NCBI RefSeq assembly: GCF_900091465.1
Contig: NZ_FMHV01000002.1
Coordinates: 2,790,001-2,854,000, forward strand
DNA: 64,000 bases
Reading direction: 5' to 3'
Origin: Micromonospora rhizosphaerae
GTDB lineage: Bacteria; Actinomycetota; Actinomycetes; Mycobacteriales; Micromonosporaceae
The notes beneath the pieces are model-generated. The model was not told the DNA's origin, did not search any database, and saw only the letters and a program-made list of their open reading frames with translations. Shown here in pieces: positions 33,332 to 42,497 of this stretch. The position numbers and the translations under genes are program-made. Every line of letters begins with the position of its first letter. Position 1 is the stretch's first letter.

Positions 33332-34762
33332 TCAGGCGGTGGCCCGTACCTCCTCGCCGGGCTGGTCCGCCGGCTCCCCGGCCGCCCCTTCGACGGCCGC
33401 CTCCTCCTCGGCCGCATCCTCCGTGGACGTCCGCGCGGCGAACGCGTCGAAGGTCGCGAGCTCCGGGGGCACCGGGTCGGCGGAGGAAGGGTCGTCGGGG
33501 GAGAACTCGGCGGCGGGCCGCGGGGTCACCTGCGGGTACTCGGCGGTCTCCACGCCGCCCGCGGCGGCCGCCATCACCGCCGCGGCGGCGAGGTCGGCAA
33601 CCCGCTTCGCCTCCCGCCGCACCCGGGCGCGGACCTCCTTGGCGTGCTGCTCGGCGGAGTCGGCAGCCCGGCGCGCCTCGCTCAGCCGGTTCGTCTCGGC
33701 GGTCAGGTCTCGGCGGACCTGGAGGAGACGCTCCTCCAGGTCGGCGCCCTCCTGCTCGATTGCGGAGAACTCCTGCCGCGTCCGGTCGAGCTGCTGGCCG
33801 GCGGTCTCCAGTTCGGACCGGAGCTGGGCCAGCGCCTCCTGCCGCTGCTGGATCTCCTGCTGCACGGTGGCCAGCTGCTCCTGGTTCGCGGTCGCCTGCT
33901 CGTCGGCGCGCTCGCGCACCTCGGTGGCGTACTGCTGAGCCTCGGCGACCAGCGCGGCAATGTCCCGCTCGGCAGCCGCGGCTCGGTCGGCCAGCTCCTG
34001 CTCGGCGGCGCTCCGCCGCTCCTCCAGCTCGCGGGCCATGGTGGCCTGCCACTTGGCCAGTTCCTGCTGGGCCTTGCTCCGGTTCGCCTGCACCTCCTGC
34101 TGAATCTGGGTGCGCGCCGCCTTCACCAGCGCCTCGGACGCGGAGCGAGCCTGCTCGACCTGCTGGGCGCTCTGCTCGGCGATCCGCTTCGCCTCCTGCT
34201 GAGCGCGCTCGTGGACGGCCTGACCCTCGGCCCGCAGCTTCTCCGCCGTCTCGCGGATCCCGGCGAGCTCGGCCTGCGCGGCGGCCCGTTGCTCCTCGTC
34301 CGCCTTCTCCTCCTCCGCACGGCGCGCGGACAGCTCCTCGTCGAGCTCACGCAGCTCCCGGGCGGCCTCCTCCCGCGCGGCGGTGAGCATCTTCTCCGCC
34401 TGGGCCTGCAGGTCGGCGGCCCGCTTGGTCGCGGCCTCGGCGATCGTGCCAGCCTGCTTTTCGGCCAGGTCCAGGATCTGGTCGACCATCGGACCGAGGT
34501 CGCGGAAGGACGCCCGGTCCACCTGCGCCGGACGCTGCCGCAGCTCGGCCACCTCGGCCTGCAGCCGCTGGACCTGCCTGGTCAGCTCCTGGACCTGGGC
34601 GTACGCCCGGTCCCGGTCGGCCGTCAGCGCCGACAGCTCGCCGTCCATCTGGTCGACGTGCCGGTCCACCTGCCGCTTGTCGTAGCCGCGCAGCGCGAGC
34701 TCGAAATGCGGCCGTGCGGAGACGTCGTCGTGTGGTGCGAACGGTTCCTCGCCGTTGGACAT
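33332..34762 (-). CDS. DivIVA-domain coiled-coil protein
   Basis: A 476-residue protein. Residues about 18-60 (HFELALRGYDKRQVDRHVDQ) match the DivIVA N-terminal membrane-curvature domain. From 60 to about 385 the protein is an almost uninterrupted Ala/Glu/Arg/Gln-rich coiled coil; the last 90 residues are acidic, Pro-rich and probably disordered. Such proteins scaffold polar growth or septation in actinomycetes, in the manner of DivIVA, Scy and FilP. It is larger than Wag31-type DivIVA, so it is more likely a paralogue than the main polar determinant. Both neighbours are transcribed in the same direction but with gaps above 150 bp. Confidence 0.85.
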   Translation of the reverse strand: MSNGEEPFAPHDDVSARPHFELALRGYDKRQVDRHVDQMDGELSALTADRDRAYAQVQELTRQVQRLQAEVAELRQRPAQVDRASFRDLGPMVDQILDLAEKQAGTIAEAATKRAADLQAQAEKMLTAAREEAARELRELDEELSARRAEEEKADEEQRAAAQAELAGIRETAEKLRAEGQAVHERAQQEAKRIAEQSAQQVEQARSASEALVKAARTQIQQEVQANRSKAQQELAKWQATMARELEERRSAAEQELADRAAAAERDIAALVAEAQQYATEVRERADEQATANQEQLATVQQEIQQRQEALAQLRSELETAGQQLDRTRQEFSAIEQEGADLEERLLQVRRDLTAETNRLSEARRAADSAEQHAKEVRARVRREAKRVADLAAAAVMAAAAGGVETAEYPQVTPRPAAEFSPDDPSSADPVPPELATFDAFAARTSTEDAAEEEAAVEGAAGEPADQPGEEVRATA

Positions 34763-34922
34763 GCGCCATCCTCCGTCGGATCGCCAGCGCCAGGCCGGCG
34801 GATGACCGGCCCGCAGGGCATGATGAGGCGCAACGGTACCGCCCTCCGGAACGGCCCGTTGGCCTGCCCCACCACCCTCCCGGCGCGGTTTCGATCGGCA
34901 TGGGCGGCCGACGCCCGTCGGG

Positions 34923-36185
34923 TCAGGTCGTGGCCGGTTGCAGGGTCGGTTCGTCGTCGACCGCCGCCGGTGCCGCCCGCCGGATCGGGGTGCACAGCCC
35001 GCCGACGGCCACCAGCAGGCAACCCGCGCCGGCGACCAGGCAGACCGTGCTGACGCCGTACCGGCCGGCCGCCCAGGTCAGCGCCGCGGCGCCGGCCGGG
35101 CCGAGGGAGAAGTGGGTGCTCCAGAAGGCGGAGGTGACCCGGCCCAGCAGGTGATCGGGAGTGATCTCCTGGCGCAGCGACATGGAGCAGATCCCACCGA
35201 TGCTGACGCAGCAGAGGTAGCCGGCGGCCACGACGGTGACGGCTGGCACGCTGCCGGTCAGCCCGAGGCCGGCGATGGCGACGCCGCAGACCGCGTGGGC
35301 GCCGATCCAGGTGACGCCGAACCCGCGGCGACGCCGCAGCGGGGCCACCAGCAGCGCCCCCGCTACCGTGCCGAGGGTGGCGAGGCCGAGCACCGTGCCG
35401 ACCGTCCGGTCGGAGCCGCCGAGGTCGTGTCGTACGTGGTAGATGAGCACGTCGGTGAGACCGAACGTCAGGAAGACGAAGACCGACAGCAGGACGGTCA
35501 GCGACCGCAGCACCGGCTGCCGCCAGAGGAATCGGGCGCCGGCCAGGAACTCGACCAGCGCCTTCTCCCGCCTCGGAGCGGCCTCGTCCGTGTCCGGGCT
35601 CCGGAGCCGGACGAGCCAGAGGCCCGCGGCGGAGAGCGCGAAGCTCGCCGCGTTGATGCCGACGGCCGCGGCGGGCCCGAACCGGGCCGACACCAGGCCG
35701 GCCAGCACCGGCCCGACCACGGCGGTGGCCGCCCAGGTCGCGTGCAGCCGCCCGTTGGCCTCCGTGATGTGGTCCTTGTGGACGAGATTGCGTACCGCGG
35801 TCACCGAGGCGACCTGGAACACCATTCCGACGGCCTCGCAGACCGGCAGCACGACGAAGAGCAGCCAGACCTGCGGGCCGGCGAGCCAGGCGAGCGGGAT
35901 CAGGGCGTAGAGCACCAGCCGGACCAGGTCGGCGACGATCATCAGGCGCCGCCGGTCGAACCGGTCGACCAGCACCCCGCCGAACACGCCCGCACCAACC
36001 GACGCCGCGCCGGCCACGGCGGTGAGCAGACCCATCCGCGCCACCGACCCGGTGGCGTGCAACACCAGCAACGGCACCGCGATGTAGGCGAAGGAGTCCC
36101 CGGCCACCGAGACGGTCTGCGCTATCCAGTACGTCACGAAGGAGCGGTCCCGCCGCAGGGGAGCCGAGTCGGGACCGCCGCTCAT
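34923..36185 (-). CDS. MFS transporter (macrolide-efflux-like)
   Basis: A 420-residue transporter with 12 helices of the MFS_3/MefA-like type: RSFVTYWIAQTVSVAGDSF opening, GGVLVDRFDRRRLMIVADLVR loop, and GRLHATWAATAVVGPVLAGLV. These families export drugs or small molecules; no substrate can be assigned. The MSGGPDS start at 36185 gives the normal length. It is divergent from lutA, 111 bp apart; no functional link is evident. Confidence 0.87.
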   Translation of the reverse strand: MSGGPDSAPLRRDRSFVTYWIAQTVSVAGDSFAYIAVPLLVLHATGSVARMGLLTAVAGAASVGAGVFGGVLVDRFDRRRLMIVADLVRLVLYALIPLAWLAGPQVWLLFVVLPVCEAVGMVFQVASVTAVRNLVHKDHITEANGRLHATWAATAVVGPVLAGLVSARFGPAAAVGINAASFALSAAGLWLVRLRSPDTDEAAPRREKALVEFLAGARFLWRQPVLRSLTVLLSVFVFLTFGLTDVLIYHVRHDLGGSDRTVGTVLGLATLGTVAGALLVAPLRRRRGFGVTWIGAHAVCGVAIAGLGLTGSVPAVTVVAAGYLCCVSIGGICSMSLRQEITPDHLLGRVTSAFWSTHFSLGPAGAAALTWAAGRYGVSTVCLVAGAGCLLVAVGGLCTPIRRAAPAAVDDEPTLQPATT

Positions 36186-36296
36186 CTGCCCGAGACTAGT
36201 CCGCCGACGCTGGCGCGGCGGCCCCCACTCGGGGAGACTCGACGGATCGGCCGGCCCCGCTGCGGGCCGCCGGGACGCGACCTGGGAGGGCTGAGC

Positions 36297-37046
36297 ATGC
36301 GGATCGCCCTGTTCGTCACCTGCCTCGCCGATACCCTCTTCCCGGAGGCGGCCAAGGCGACCGTACGGCTGTTGGAGCGCCTCGGCCACGAGGTCGTCTT
36401 CCCCGAGGACCAGACCTGCTGCGGGCAGATGCACGTCAACACCGGCTACCCGGACGACGCGCTGCGGCTGGTACGCCGGCACGTGCGGGTCTTCGCCCCG
36501 TACGACGTGGTGGTCGCCCCCTCGGGTTCGTGCGTCGGGTCGGTGCGCCACCAGCACGCCATGGTGGCCCGGCGGGCGGGCGACGAGCGGCTGGCCAGCC
36601 GGGCCGAAGAGGTCGCCGGGCGCACGTACGAGCTCTCCGAGCTGCTCGTCGACGTGCTCGGGGTGACCGACGTGGGGGCGTACTACCCGCACCGGGTGAC
36701 GTACCACCCGACCTGTCACTCGCTGCGGATGATCCGGGTGGGCGACCGGCCGCTGCGGCTGCTGCGCGAGGTCCGCGGCCTCGACCTGGTGGAGCTGCCG
36801 CAGGCCGAGCAGTGCTGCGGCTTCGGCGGCACGTTCGCGGTGAAGAACGCGGACACCTCCACCGCGATGCTGGCCGACAAGATGCGCAACGTGCTGGCCA
36901 CCCGGGCCGACGTCTGCACCGCGGGAGACGCCTCCTGCCTGATGCACATCGGCGGCGGGCTGTCCCGGCTGAGAGCGGGCGTGCGTACCGTCCATCTGGC
37001 CGAGATCCTGGCCAGCACGGAGACCGTCGGCGCGGCGAGGGGGTGA
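36297..37046 (+). CDS. lutA: lactate utilization protein LutA (Fe-S oxidoreductase subunit)
   Basis: A 249-residue protein with the two CCG domains (DUF3400-like cysteine-rich) of LutA/LldE: DQTCCGQMHVNTGYPDDAL near residue 40-60 and EQCCGFGGTFAVKN near 175-188, which bind iron-sulphur or form a heterodisulphide-reductase-like centre. It is one of three subunits that oxidise L-lactate to pyruvate. GGGAGGG precedes ATG 36297. lutB follows after 5 bp. No GntR-type lutR regulator is adjacent. Confidence 0.94.
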   Translation: MRIALFVTCLADTLFPEAAKATVRLLERLGHEVVFPEDQTCCGQMHVNTGYPDDALRLVRRHVRVFAPYDVVVAPSGSCVGSVRHQHAMVARRAGDERLASRAEEVAGRTYELSELLVDVLGVTDVGAYYPHRVTYHPTCHSLRMIRVGDRPLRLLREVRGLDLVELPQAEQCCGFGGTFAVKNADTSTAMLADKMRNVLATRADVCTAGDASCLMHIGGGLSRLRAGVRTVHLAEILASTETVGAARG

Positions 37047-37051
37047 ACAGC

Positions 37052-38485
37052 ATGACCCGGACCTTCCTCGGCATGCCGGCGACCGCGCCGCCCGACGTCG
37101 GGCACCTGCGTGGTGACGAGCCGTTCCCGGCCGCGGCCCGCCGGGCGCTGGCCGACGCCCAGCTGCGCCGCAACCTGCGCCACGCCACCACGACGATCCG
37201 CGCCAAGTCCGGCGCGGTGATCGGCGAGGTGCCGGACTGGCAGGAGCTGCGGGCGGCCGGTTCCGCGATCAAGGCCGACACCATGGCCCGCCTGCCCGAA
37301 CTCCTCGAACAGTTGGAGGCGGCGGTCACCGCGGCCGGCGGCACGGTGCACTGGGCGGCCGACGCGGTCGAGGCGAACCAGATCGTCACCGACCTGGTCC
37401 GGGCCACCGGCGCCGACCGGGTGATGAAGGTCAAGTCGATGGCCACCCAGGAGATCGGCCTCAACGAGGCCCTCGAAGCCGCCGGGATCGAACCGGTCGA
37501 GACCGACCTGGCCGAGCTGATCGTCCAGCTCGGACGGGACCGGCCGAGCCACATCCTGGTGCCGGCGATCCACCGCAACCGGGCGGAGATCCGCGAGGTG
37601 TTCCTGCGCGAGATGCCCGGCGTCGACCCGGCGCTGACCGACGAGCCGGCGGCGCTCGCCGCGGCGGCCCGCCAGCACCTGCGGCGGACCTTCCTCAGCA
37701 CCCGGGTGGCCCTCTCCGGGGCGAACTTCGCGGTGGCCGAGACCGGCACCCTCGCCGTGGTCGAGTCTGAGGGCAACGGGCGGATGTGCCTGACGCTGCC
37801 GGAGACCCTGATCACCGTGATGGGCGTCGAGAAGGTCATCCCGACCTGGGACGACCTCGGGGTGTTCCTGCAACTGCTGCCCCGGGCGTCGACCGGGGAG
37901 CGGATGAACCCGTACACCTCGATGTGGACGGGGGTCACCCCGGGCGACGGGCCGCAGCAGGTGCACCTGGTGCTGCTCGACAACGGCCGCAGCGCGGTGC
38001 TCGCCGACGCCGTCGGCCGGCAGGCGTTGCACTGCATCCGCTGCTCCGCCTGCCTCAACGTCTGCCCGGTGTACGAGCGCACCGGCGGGCACGCCTACGG
38101 GTCGGTCTATCCAGGGCCGATCGGGGCGGTGCTGTCACCCCAGCTCACCGGGGTGGAGGAGAATGCCTCCCTGCCGTACGCGTCGTCGCTCTGCGGCGCC
38201 TGCTACGACGCCTGCCCCGTGAAGATCAACATTCCGGAGCTACTGGTGCACCTGCGCAGCCGGGCCCCCCACCCGCGCAGCGAGGCGGTGGCGATGGCCG
38301 CGGCCGCGTACACGATGGACCATCCGCGGCTGTACGCGGCCGCGCAGCGCGCCGCGGGCCTGGGTCGGGTCGCCGGTCGCACCCTGCCCCCGCCGCTGAG
38401 CGGGTGGACCGCGAGCCGGGACGTGCCGGCCGCGCCGCCGCAGACCTTTCGGCAGTGGTGGTCGGAGAACCGGAGCGAGTCATGA
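37052..38485 (+). CDS. lutB: lactate utilization protein LutB (Fe-S protein)
   Basis: A 477-residue LutB with an LUD domain (about 60-300) and two 4Fe-4S ferredoxin motifs, CIRCSACLNVCPVY (near residue 330) and CGACYDACPVKINIP (near 380), followed by the DUF3390-like C-terminus. It passes electrons from lactate oxidation. ATG 37052 follows AGGGGGTG; GTG 37043 is a nearby alternative. It overlaps lutC by four bases (ATGA). Confidence 0.95.
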   Translation: MTRTFLGMPATAPPDVGHLRGDEPFPAAARRALADAQLRRNLRHATTTIRAKSGAVIGEVPDWQELRAAGSAIKADTMARLPELLEQLEAAVTAAGGTVHWAADAVEANQIVTDLVRATGADRVMKVKSMATQEIGLNEALEAAGIEPVETDLAELIVQLGRDRPSHILVPAIHRNRAEIREVFLREMPGVDPALTDEPAALAAAARQHLRRTFLSTRVALSGANFAVAETGTLAVVESEGNGRMCLTLPETLITVMGVEKVIPTWDDLGVFLQLLPRASTGERMNPYTSMWTGVTPGDGPQQVHLVLLDNGRSAVLADAVGRQALHCIRCSACLNVCPVYERTGGHAYGSVYPGPIGAVLSPQLTGVEENASLPYASSLCGACYDACPVKINIPELLVHLRSRAPHPRSEAVAMAAAAYTMDHPRLYAAAQRAAGLGRVAGRTLPPPLSGWTASRDVPAAPPQTFRQWWSENRSES

Positions 38486-39108
38486 ACGCGCGCGACACCG
38501 TCCTGGCCCGGCTGCGGGCCGCCCTGGCGGGGGCCCCACCCGCCGTGCCCGCCCCGGCGCCCGGACACCGCCGCCAGGGCGAGCTGCCGCCGGGGCATCC
38601 GGAGCTGGTCGACCTGCTGGCACGGCGGCTGACCGACTACCGGGCCGAGGTGCACCGGGTGGCCGAGGCGGCGGTCGCCGACGCCGTGGCCGACATCCTC
38701 GCCAGCACCGGTGGCGCGGCCGTCGTGGTGCCGCCGGGTCTGCCGGCCGGGTGGCGGCCCGGCTCGGTCGAGGTGGTGGTCGACGACGACCTGCCCGCCG
38801 ACCGGCTGGCGGAGCTGGACGGCGTGGTCACCGCCGCTGCGGTCGCCGTCGCCGAGACCGGCACGATCGTGCTCGACGCCGCCGCGGACCAGGGCCGGCG
38901 GGTGATCAGCCTCCTGCCCGACCTGCACGTCTGCGTGGTCCGCCCGGACCAGGTGGTGGCCACCGTGCCGGAGGCCGTCGCCCGGCTCACCCCGGGCCGT
39001 CCGCTGACCTGGATCAGCGGCCCGTCGGCCACCAGCGACATCGAACTGAACCGGGTGGAGGGGGTGCACGGCCCACGCCGCCTGCACGTCATCGTCACCG
39101 ACGAGTGA
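38482..39108 (+). CDS. lutC: lactate utilization protein LutC
   Basis: A 208-residue LUD-domain protein: RDTVLARLRAALAG start, AVAVAETGTIVLDAAADQGRR centre, and SDIELNRVEGVHGPRRLHV end are characteristic of LutC (YkgG). It completes the LutABC lactate oxidase complex. Translation is coupled to lutB. The operon ends 15 bp before the convergent MEDS gene. Confidence 0.94.
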   Translation: MNARDTVLARLRAALAGAPPAVPAPAPGHRRQGELPPGHPELVDLLARRLTDYRAEVHRVAEAAVADAVADILASTGGAAVVVPPGLPAGWRPGSVEVVVDDDLPADRLAELDGVVTAAAVAVAETGTIVLDAAADQGRRVISLLPDLHVCVVRPDQVVATVPEAVARLTPGRPLTWISGPSATSDIELNRVEGVHGPRRLHVIVTDE

Positions 39109-39123
39109 GCCGTCGGGCGCGGA

Positions 39124-40086
39124 TCAGAGCGGGAAGTACGGGCTGCCGGCCGTCAGCCGCATTGTGAAGCCGTCGGGGCCGCGGTGCATCGCCACGTGGT
39201 TGCAGGACTGGTAGGTGATCCAGAGCCCGAGACCGCCGGCCGAGCCGTTGTTGGCCGGGAGCAGCCCGGCGTACGGGTCCTTCGGTCCGTCGCCGGCGTC
39301 GCTCACCGTGACCACGATCCGGTCCGCGCCGCTCCACAGCACCATCCGCACCGGCGGAAGGCCGTGGCGCAGGGCGTTGGTCACCGTCTCGCTGACCGCG
39401 ACGACCAGGTCCTCGACGTCGTCGGCGGGGAGCTGGCCCCGGTGGGCCGCGTGCACCGCGGCGCGAGCCTGCGCCGGCGTCGGGTCGGTCAGCTCGGCCG
39501 TGGGTGCCGTCCGCTGCACCGGGTCGAGCAGAATCGGCCGTGGCTCGGTCAGGTAGCTCCTCGGCTCGGTGTACACCCCGGAGGGGACGTGAGTGCCGTC
39601 CGGCATGGCGACCCGGGGATGGGTGCGCGCCACGTCCGCGAGCACCCGGGCCGAGGCGATCCGGGTGTCGTACGCGCACATGCTCCAGAGCGGGAAGTCG
39701 TCGTAGGCGTAGTTGATCGCGGACTCGTAGCGGGCCCACCAGTCCCAGGTCGAGCCGAGGACGGCCGGGGGCAGCTCGCCGACGATCCGGATCTGCTCGG
39801 CGCCGTCCGCCACGTACGAGGCGAGCAGTCGGCGGTAGGAGCGGATCGCGGCGGTCGGCCGGGCGTACACGTCGCCGCCGGGCAGGAACGTCACGCCCGA
39901 GCCGGCGGGCAGGGCCCGCCGGACCAGCTCGGCGTTGCGCTCGCCGAAGCCCACCACGGTCGGTTCGCCGGCCTCGACGCCGCCGAGCAGGAAGGGCAGC
40001 ACCACGGCGAGCAGGTGCTCGTCCGAGTCGAAGAAGATGGCCTCGTGGTAGTAGCCGACGTGGCCGGCGGCGGCGCCCGTTCTCAT
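39124..40086 (-). CDS. MEDS-HATPase anti-sigma regulator (RsbA-like)
   Basis: A 320-residue two-domain protein. Residues 1-170 are a MEDS (methanogen/methylotroph DcmR sensory) domain (HEAIFFDSDEHLLAVVLPFLLGG). Residues about 195-315 are a HATPase_c_2 kinase of the anti-sigma type: the N-box DLVVAVSETVTNALRHG and the GLGLWITYQSCN glycine-rich box are visible. Such proteins sense a signal and phosphorylate or sequester partners of stress sigma factors. A 54-residue ORF overlaps its start and no sigma gene is adjacent. Confidence 0.87.
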   Translation of the reverse strand: MRTGAAAGHVGYYHEAIFFDSDEHLLAVVLPFLLGGVEAGEPTVVGFGERNAELVRRALPAGSGVTFLPGGDVYARPTAAIRSYRRLLASYVADGAEQIRIVGELPPAVLGSTWDWWARYESAINYAYDDFPLWSMCAYDTRIASARVLADVARTHPRVAMPDGTHVPSGVYTEPRSYLTEPRPILLDPVQRTAPTAELTDPTPAQARAAVHAAHRGQLPADDVEDLVVAVSETVTNALRHGLPPVRMVLWSGADRIVVTVSDAGDGPKDPYAGLLPANNGSAGGLGLWITYQSCNHVAMHRGPDGFTMRLTAGSPYFPL

Positions 40087-40247
40087 CGGGCGGCCTCCCC
40101 CCGGACCTCGGCGCGGTCCAGCAGCTCCACCCGGCGGGCGGCGGCGGACGTACGCCGGACATCGGTGACGCCGTGCCGCCGGGCGCGGTCGCGCAGGTGC
40201 ACCAGGCAGACCTGACCGTCCGCCGACGGCGTTGCGTCGCTGGTCAC
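40083..40247 (-). CDS. 54-residue ORF coupled to the MEDS gene
   Basis: From GTG 40247 the frame encodes a charged 54-residue product (VTSDATPSADGQVCLVHLRD...EVRGEAAR) whose TGA overlaps the ATG of the MEDS gene (ATGA). The frame is open further upstream to 40349. No family is recognised. Coupling suggests that it is translated; a non-coding leader is possible. Confidence 0.35.
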   Translation of the reverse strand: MTSDATPSADGQVCLVHLRDRARRHGVTDVRRTSAAARRVELLDRAEVRGEAAR

Positions 40248-40391
40248 GCCGGGATCCCCATGGCGCCAGTCTATGGTGCTCCGGTGGATCGGCCAGTCGA
40301 CGCGTCCCCCGGCGCCCGGCGACCGATCCGCGCCGCCCGGGCCCGCCATGCACCACTCCGGGGTGGGCGCGACGGACCGGAGCGGGGGCGG

Positions 40392-40868
40392 TCAGGCCTG
40401 CTCGGCGTACTGGCGGAGGAGGCCCGGCCAGCCGCCGTCGCTGGCCACCGCGTCGCGGACCCGTTCCCAGCCTGCGCCGTGGGCGTCCAGCCGGTCGTGC
40501 ACCAGGTCGACCCGGGTGCCCCCTTCCACCGGGGTGAAGGTGACCGTGACCCGGCTGCCGGCGGCGTCGGCGGCGGGGACCTGCCACTCGGGGCCGATCA
40601 GCCAGGAGAAGGCGAAGGTGTGCGGCGGGTCCCAGGTGAGGACCCGGCCCCAGGTGCAGGTCTCGCCGGACTCGCTCTCCTCGTACACCGCACCGCCGAC
40701 GCGGGGCTCCAGCCCGACCCGCTTGAGCTCGCCGGGGAGCAGGTGGTGCGAGCGGATCCACCACCGGTCGATGCCGGTGGTGAAGACCTCGTACGCGTGC
40801 TCGGGCGTGGCGGCGACCTGCACGCTGGTGCGTACGGCCGCGCTCTGGTCGGTCTCTGCTGCGGTCAC
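40392..40868 (-). CDS. SRPBCC (AHSA1-type) domain protein
   Basis: A 158-residue START-like protein: VAATPEHAYEVFTTGIDRWW opening, the VLTWDPPHTFAFSWLIGPEW strand, and the C-terminal helix DGGWPGLLRQYAEQA, all typical of the AHSA1/YndB-like SRPBCC group. It probably binds a small hydrophobic ligand. It overlaps the ArsR gene stop by four bases, forming the common ArsR-SRPBCC two-gene unit. Confidence 0.9.
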   Translation of the reverse strand: MTAAETDQSAAVRTSVQVAATPEHAYEVFTTGIDRWWIRSHHLLPGELKRVGLEPRVGGAVYEESESGETCTWGRVLTWDPPHTFAFSWLIGPEWQVPAADAAGSRVTVTFTPVEGGTRVDLVHDRLDAHGAGWERVRDAVASDGGWPGLLRQYAEQA

Positions 40869-41185
40869 TGCTCCTCCTCGGGAGGGTTCTCGGCGGCGTG
40901 CGCGAACGCCGCCAGGGCCTGCTGCCAGAACTGGTCGAAGTAGCCGCGTACGGCCGCCAGCCCCTGCGGGTCCAGCGCGTAGACGCGGCGGGTGCCGACG
41001 GCCGTCGAGGAGACCAGGGCGGCGTCCTTGAGCACCTTGAGGTGCTGGGACACGGCCGGCCGGCTGACCGGGAGGTCGGCCGCGATCTCGGCGACGGAGC
41101 GTGGCCCGGCGGCGAGAAGCTCGAAGACCGCGCGCCGGGTCGGGTCGCCCAGCGCGTCGAGCATCCGTCCTTGGTAAGTGGCCAC
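40865..41185 (-). CDS. ArsR-family HTH regulator
   Basis: A 106-residue winged-helix repressor: MLDALGDPTRRAVFELLAAG opening, SVAEIAADLPVSRPAVSQHLKVL recognition region, and AALVSSTAVGTRRVYAL wing. It has no ArsR-type metal-binding CxC, so it is more like the SRPBCC-linked ArsR group. GTG 41185 is chosen because the promoter box TAGACT ends eight bases upstream, implying a leaderless start; there is no ribosome site. A 12-bp palindrome overlaps this -10 box and is the likely autoregulatory operator. Confidence 0.88.
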   Translation of the reverse strand: MATYQGRMLDALGDPTRRAVFELLAAGPRSVAEIAADLPVSRPAVSQHLKVLKDAALVSSTAVGTRRVYALDPQGLAAVRGYFDQFWQQALAAFAHAAENPPEEEQ

Positions 41186-41192
41186 GAACGGT

Positions 41193-41221
41193 AAGTCTAG
41201 ACTTTCCGATGGGCCTGTCAA
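41193..41221 (-). promoter_or_regulatory. ArsR promoter with overlapping palindromic operator
   Basis: On the minus strand TTGACA (41221-41216), a 16-bp spacer and TAGACT (41199-41194) are near consensus. The perfect palindrome AAGTCTAGACTT (41193-41204) covers the -10 box. Transcription should begin on or next to GTG 41185. Confidence 0.75.
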
Positions 41222-41383
41222 GACGTTATCGATCCCGCCAGGCGTCGTCGGCGCACTCAGCGAGATATGCCAGCTCGTTCGCGCAGTCGACACCTTGCGG
41301 CAATGCATCGGGCCGGAGCTGTGCACGCGCGACCACGAGGCTGCCGTTGATCTCTTCCCTGCACCGATTGGAGAGCCTCAGAC

Positions 41384-42451
41384 ATGCGTAGCTTCTGGCG
41401 CGGTGCGATCGCGGCGGCCGTAACCACTGCAGTCCTGAGCGGCATCATGGGCGCGAGCAGTGCCTACGCCAACCGTGACGACGACCACGAGGACGGACAT
41501 GCCAAGGGCCGCAAGTACACGGTCGGCCTCTTCGGCGACATGCCGTACGGCGCGAAGGGGCGGGTCGAGTACCCGCGCCTGATCGCCGACATGAACGACG
41601 CCAACCTCGCCTTCTCGATCTTCGATGGTGACCTCAAGGCCGGCGGCGACGGCGCCTGCACGGACGCGCTGTACACCCAGTCGCTCGACTGGTTCAACAG
41701 CTTCGACCGCCCGGTCGTCGTGCTACCCGGCGACAACGACTGGACGGACTGCTGGGGACGGTACGGCGCGGGCACCGGAGGGTTCGACGCGCTTGAGCGT
41801 CTCGACCACGAGCGGCAGGTCTTCTACCCGACCGACCAGAGCCTCGGGCGTACGACAATGGCCGTGCGGCGGGAGAGCGAGGAGATCGGATACGAGAAGT
41901 ACCGGGAGAACGTCCGCTGGATCGAGGGCCAAGTGATGTTCATCGGCCTCAACGTCCAGGGCTCCAACGACAACCTGCCGCACGCCGGCGTTGACGGCGA
42001 GACCCGGCCGGACAGCGAGATCGCGCGGATGGCCGCCGAGCACCGGGAGCGGGAGGCGGCCAACATCCACTGGCTGCAGAACTCGTACGCCGAGGCCACC
42101 CGGCTCGGGCTCAAGGGCGTGCTCGTGGACTGGCAGGCCGACCCGAACTTCAACAACGAGCAGAAGCTGCAGCCCCTGCAGTACGACGGCTACAACGAGA
42201 TCCTCCCGGAACTGCGCAAGCAGGTGCTCGCGTTCCCCGGCCAGTCGGCGCTCGTCCACGGCGACAGCCACTACTTCAAGGAGGACAAGCCGTTCAGGTA
42301 CGACAACGGCCAGGTCGTGGCGAAGTTCACCCGGGTTGAGACGTTCGGCGACGGCAACACCCACTGGGTGGCCCTGACCATCGACCCGAACGACCCGAAC
42401 CTGTTCGAGTTCAGCCCGCGGATCGTGGCCGCCAACGTCAACGACCGCTGA
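41384..42451 (+). CDS. secreted metallophosphoesterase-like protein
   Basis: A 355-residue exported protein. The signal peptide is clear (SFWRGAIAAAVTTAVLSGIMGASSAYA). The mature part has calcineurin-like phosphoesterase features: GLFGDMPYG (D-x-[H/M]-type first motif), FDGDLKAGGDGAC, VLPGDNDWTDCW (GDND/N motif) and HGDSHYF near the C-terminus. The first motif carries Met where many relatives have His, so this is a divergent subgroup. It probably hydrolyses phosphate esters outside the cell. A long hairpin terminator follows. Confidence 0.82.
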   Translation: MRSFWRGAIAAAVTTAVLSGIMGASSAYANRDDDHEDGHAKGRKYTVGLFGDMPYGAKGRVEYPRLIADMNDANLAFSIFDGDLKAGGDGACTDALYTQSLDWFNSFDRPVVVLPGDNDWTDCWGRYGAGTGGFDALERLDHERQVFYPTDQSLGRTTMAVRRESEEIGYEKYRENVRWIEGQVMFIGLNVQGSNDNLPHAGVDGETRPDSEIARMAAEHREREAANIHWLQNSYAEATRLGLKGVLVDWQADPNFNNEQKLQPLQYDGYNEILPELRKQVLAFPGQSALVHGDSHYFKEDKPFRYDNGQVVAKFTRVETFGDGNTHWVALTIDPNDPNLFEFSPRIVAANVNDR

Positions 42452-42497
42452 TACCCGCCGGCCAAGCAGCCCGCTTGGCTCAGTCCGGGCAACACGG

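Noticed and set aside
33223..35053. Long plus-strand open frames opposite the DivIVA-like gene
   Set aside because: They are antisense shadows: strong Arg/Pro/Ser or Leu/Gly bias and no domain, whereas the minus strand gives a clean DivIVA coiled coil.
39124..40764. A 546-residue reading of the MEDS gene
   Set aside because: Only the part from ATG 40086 matches MEDS-HATPase proteins; the upstream extension is low-complexity and overlaps the SRPBCC gene.
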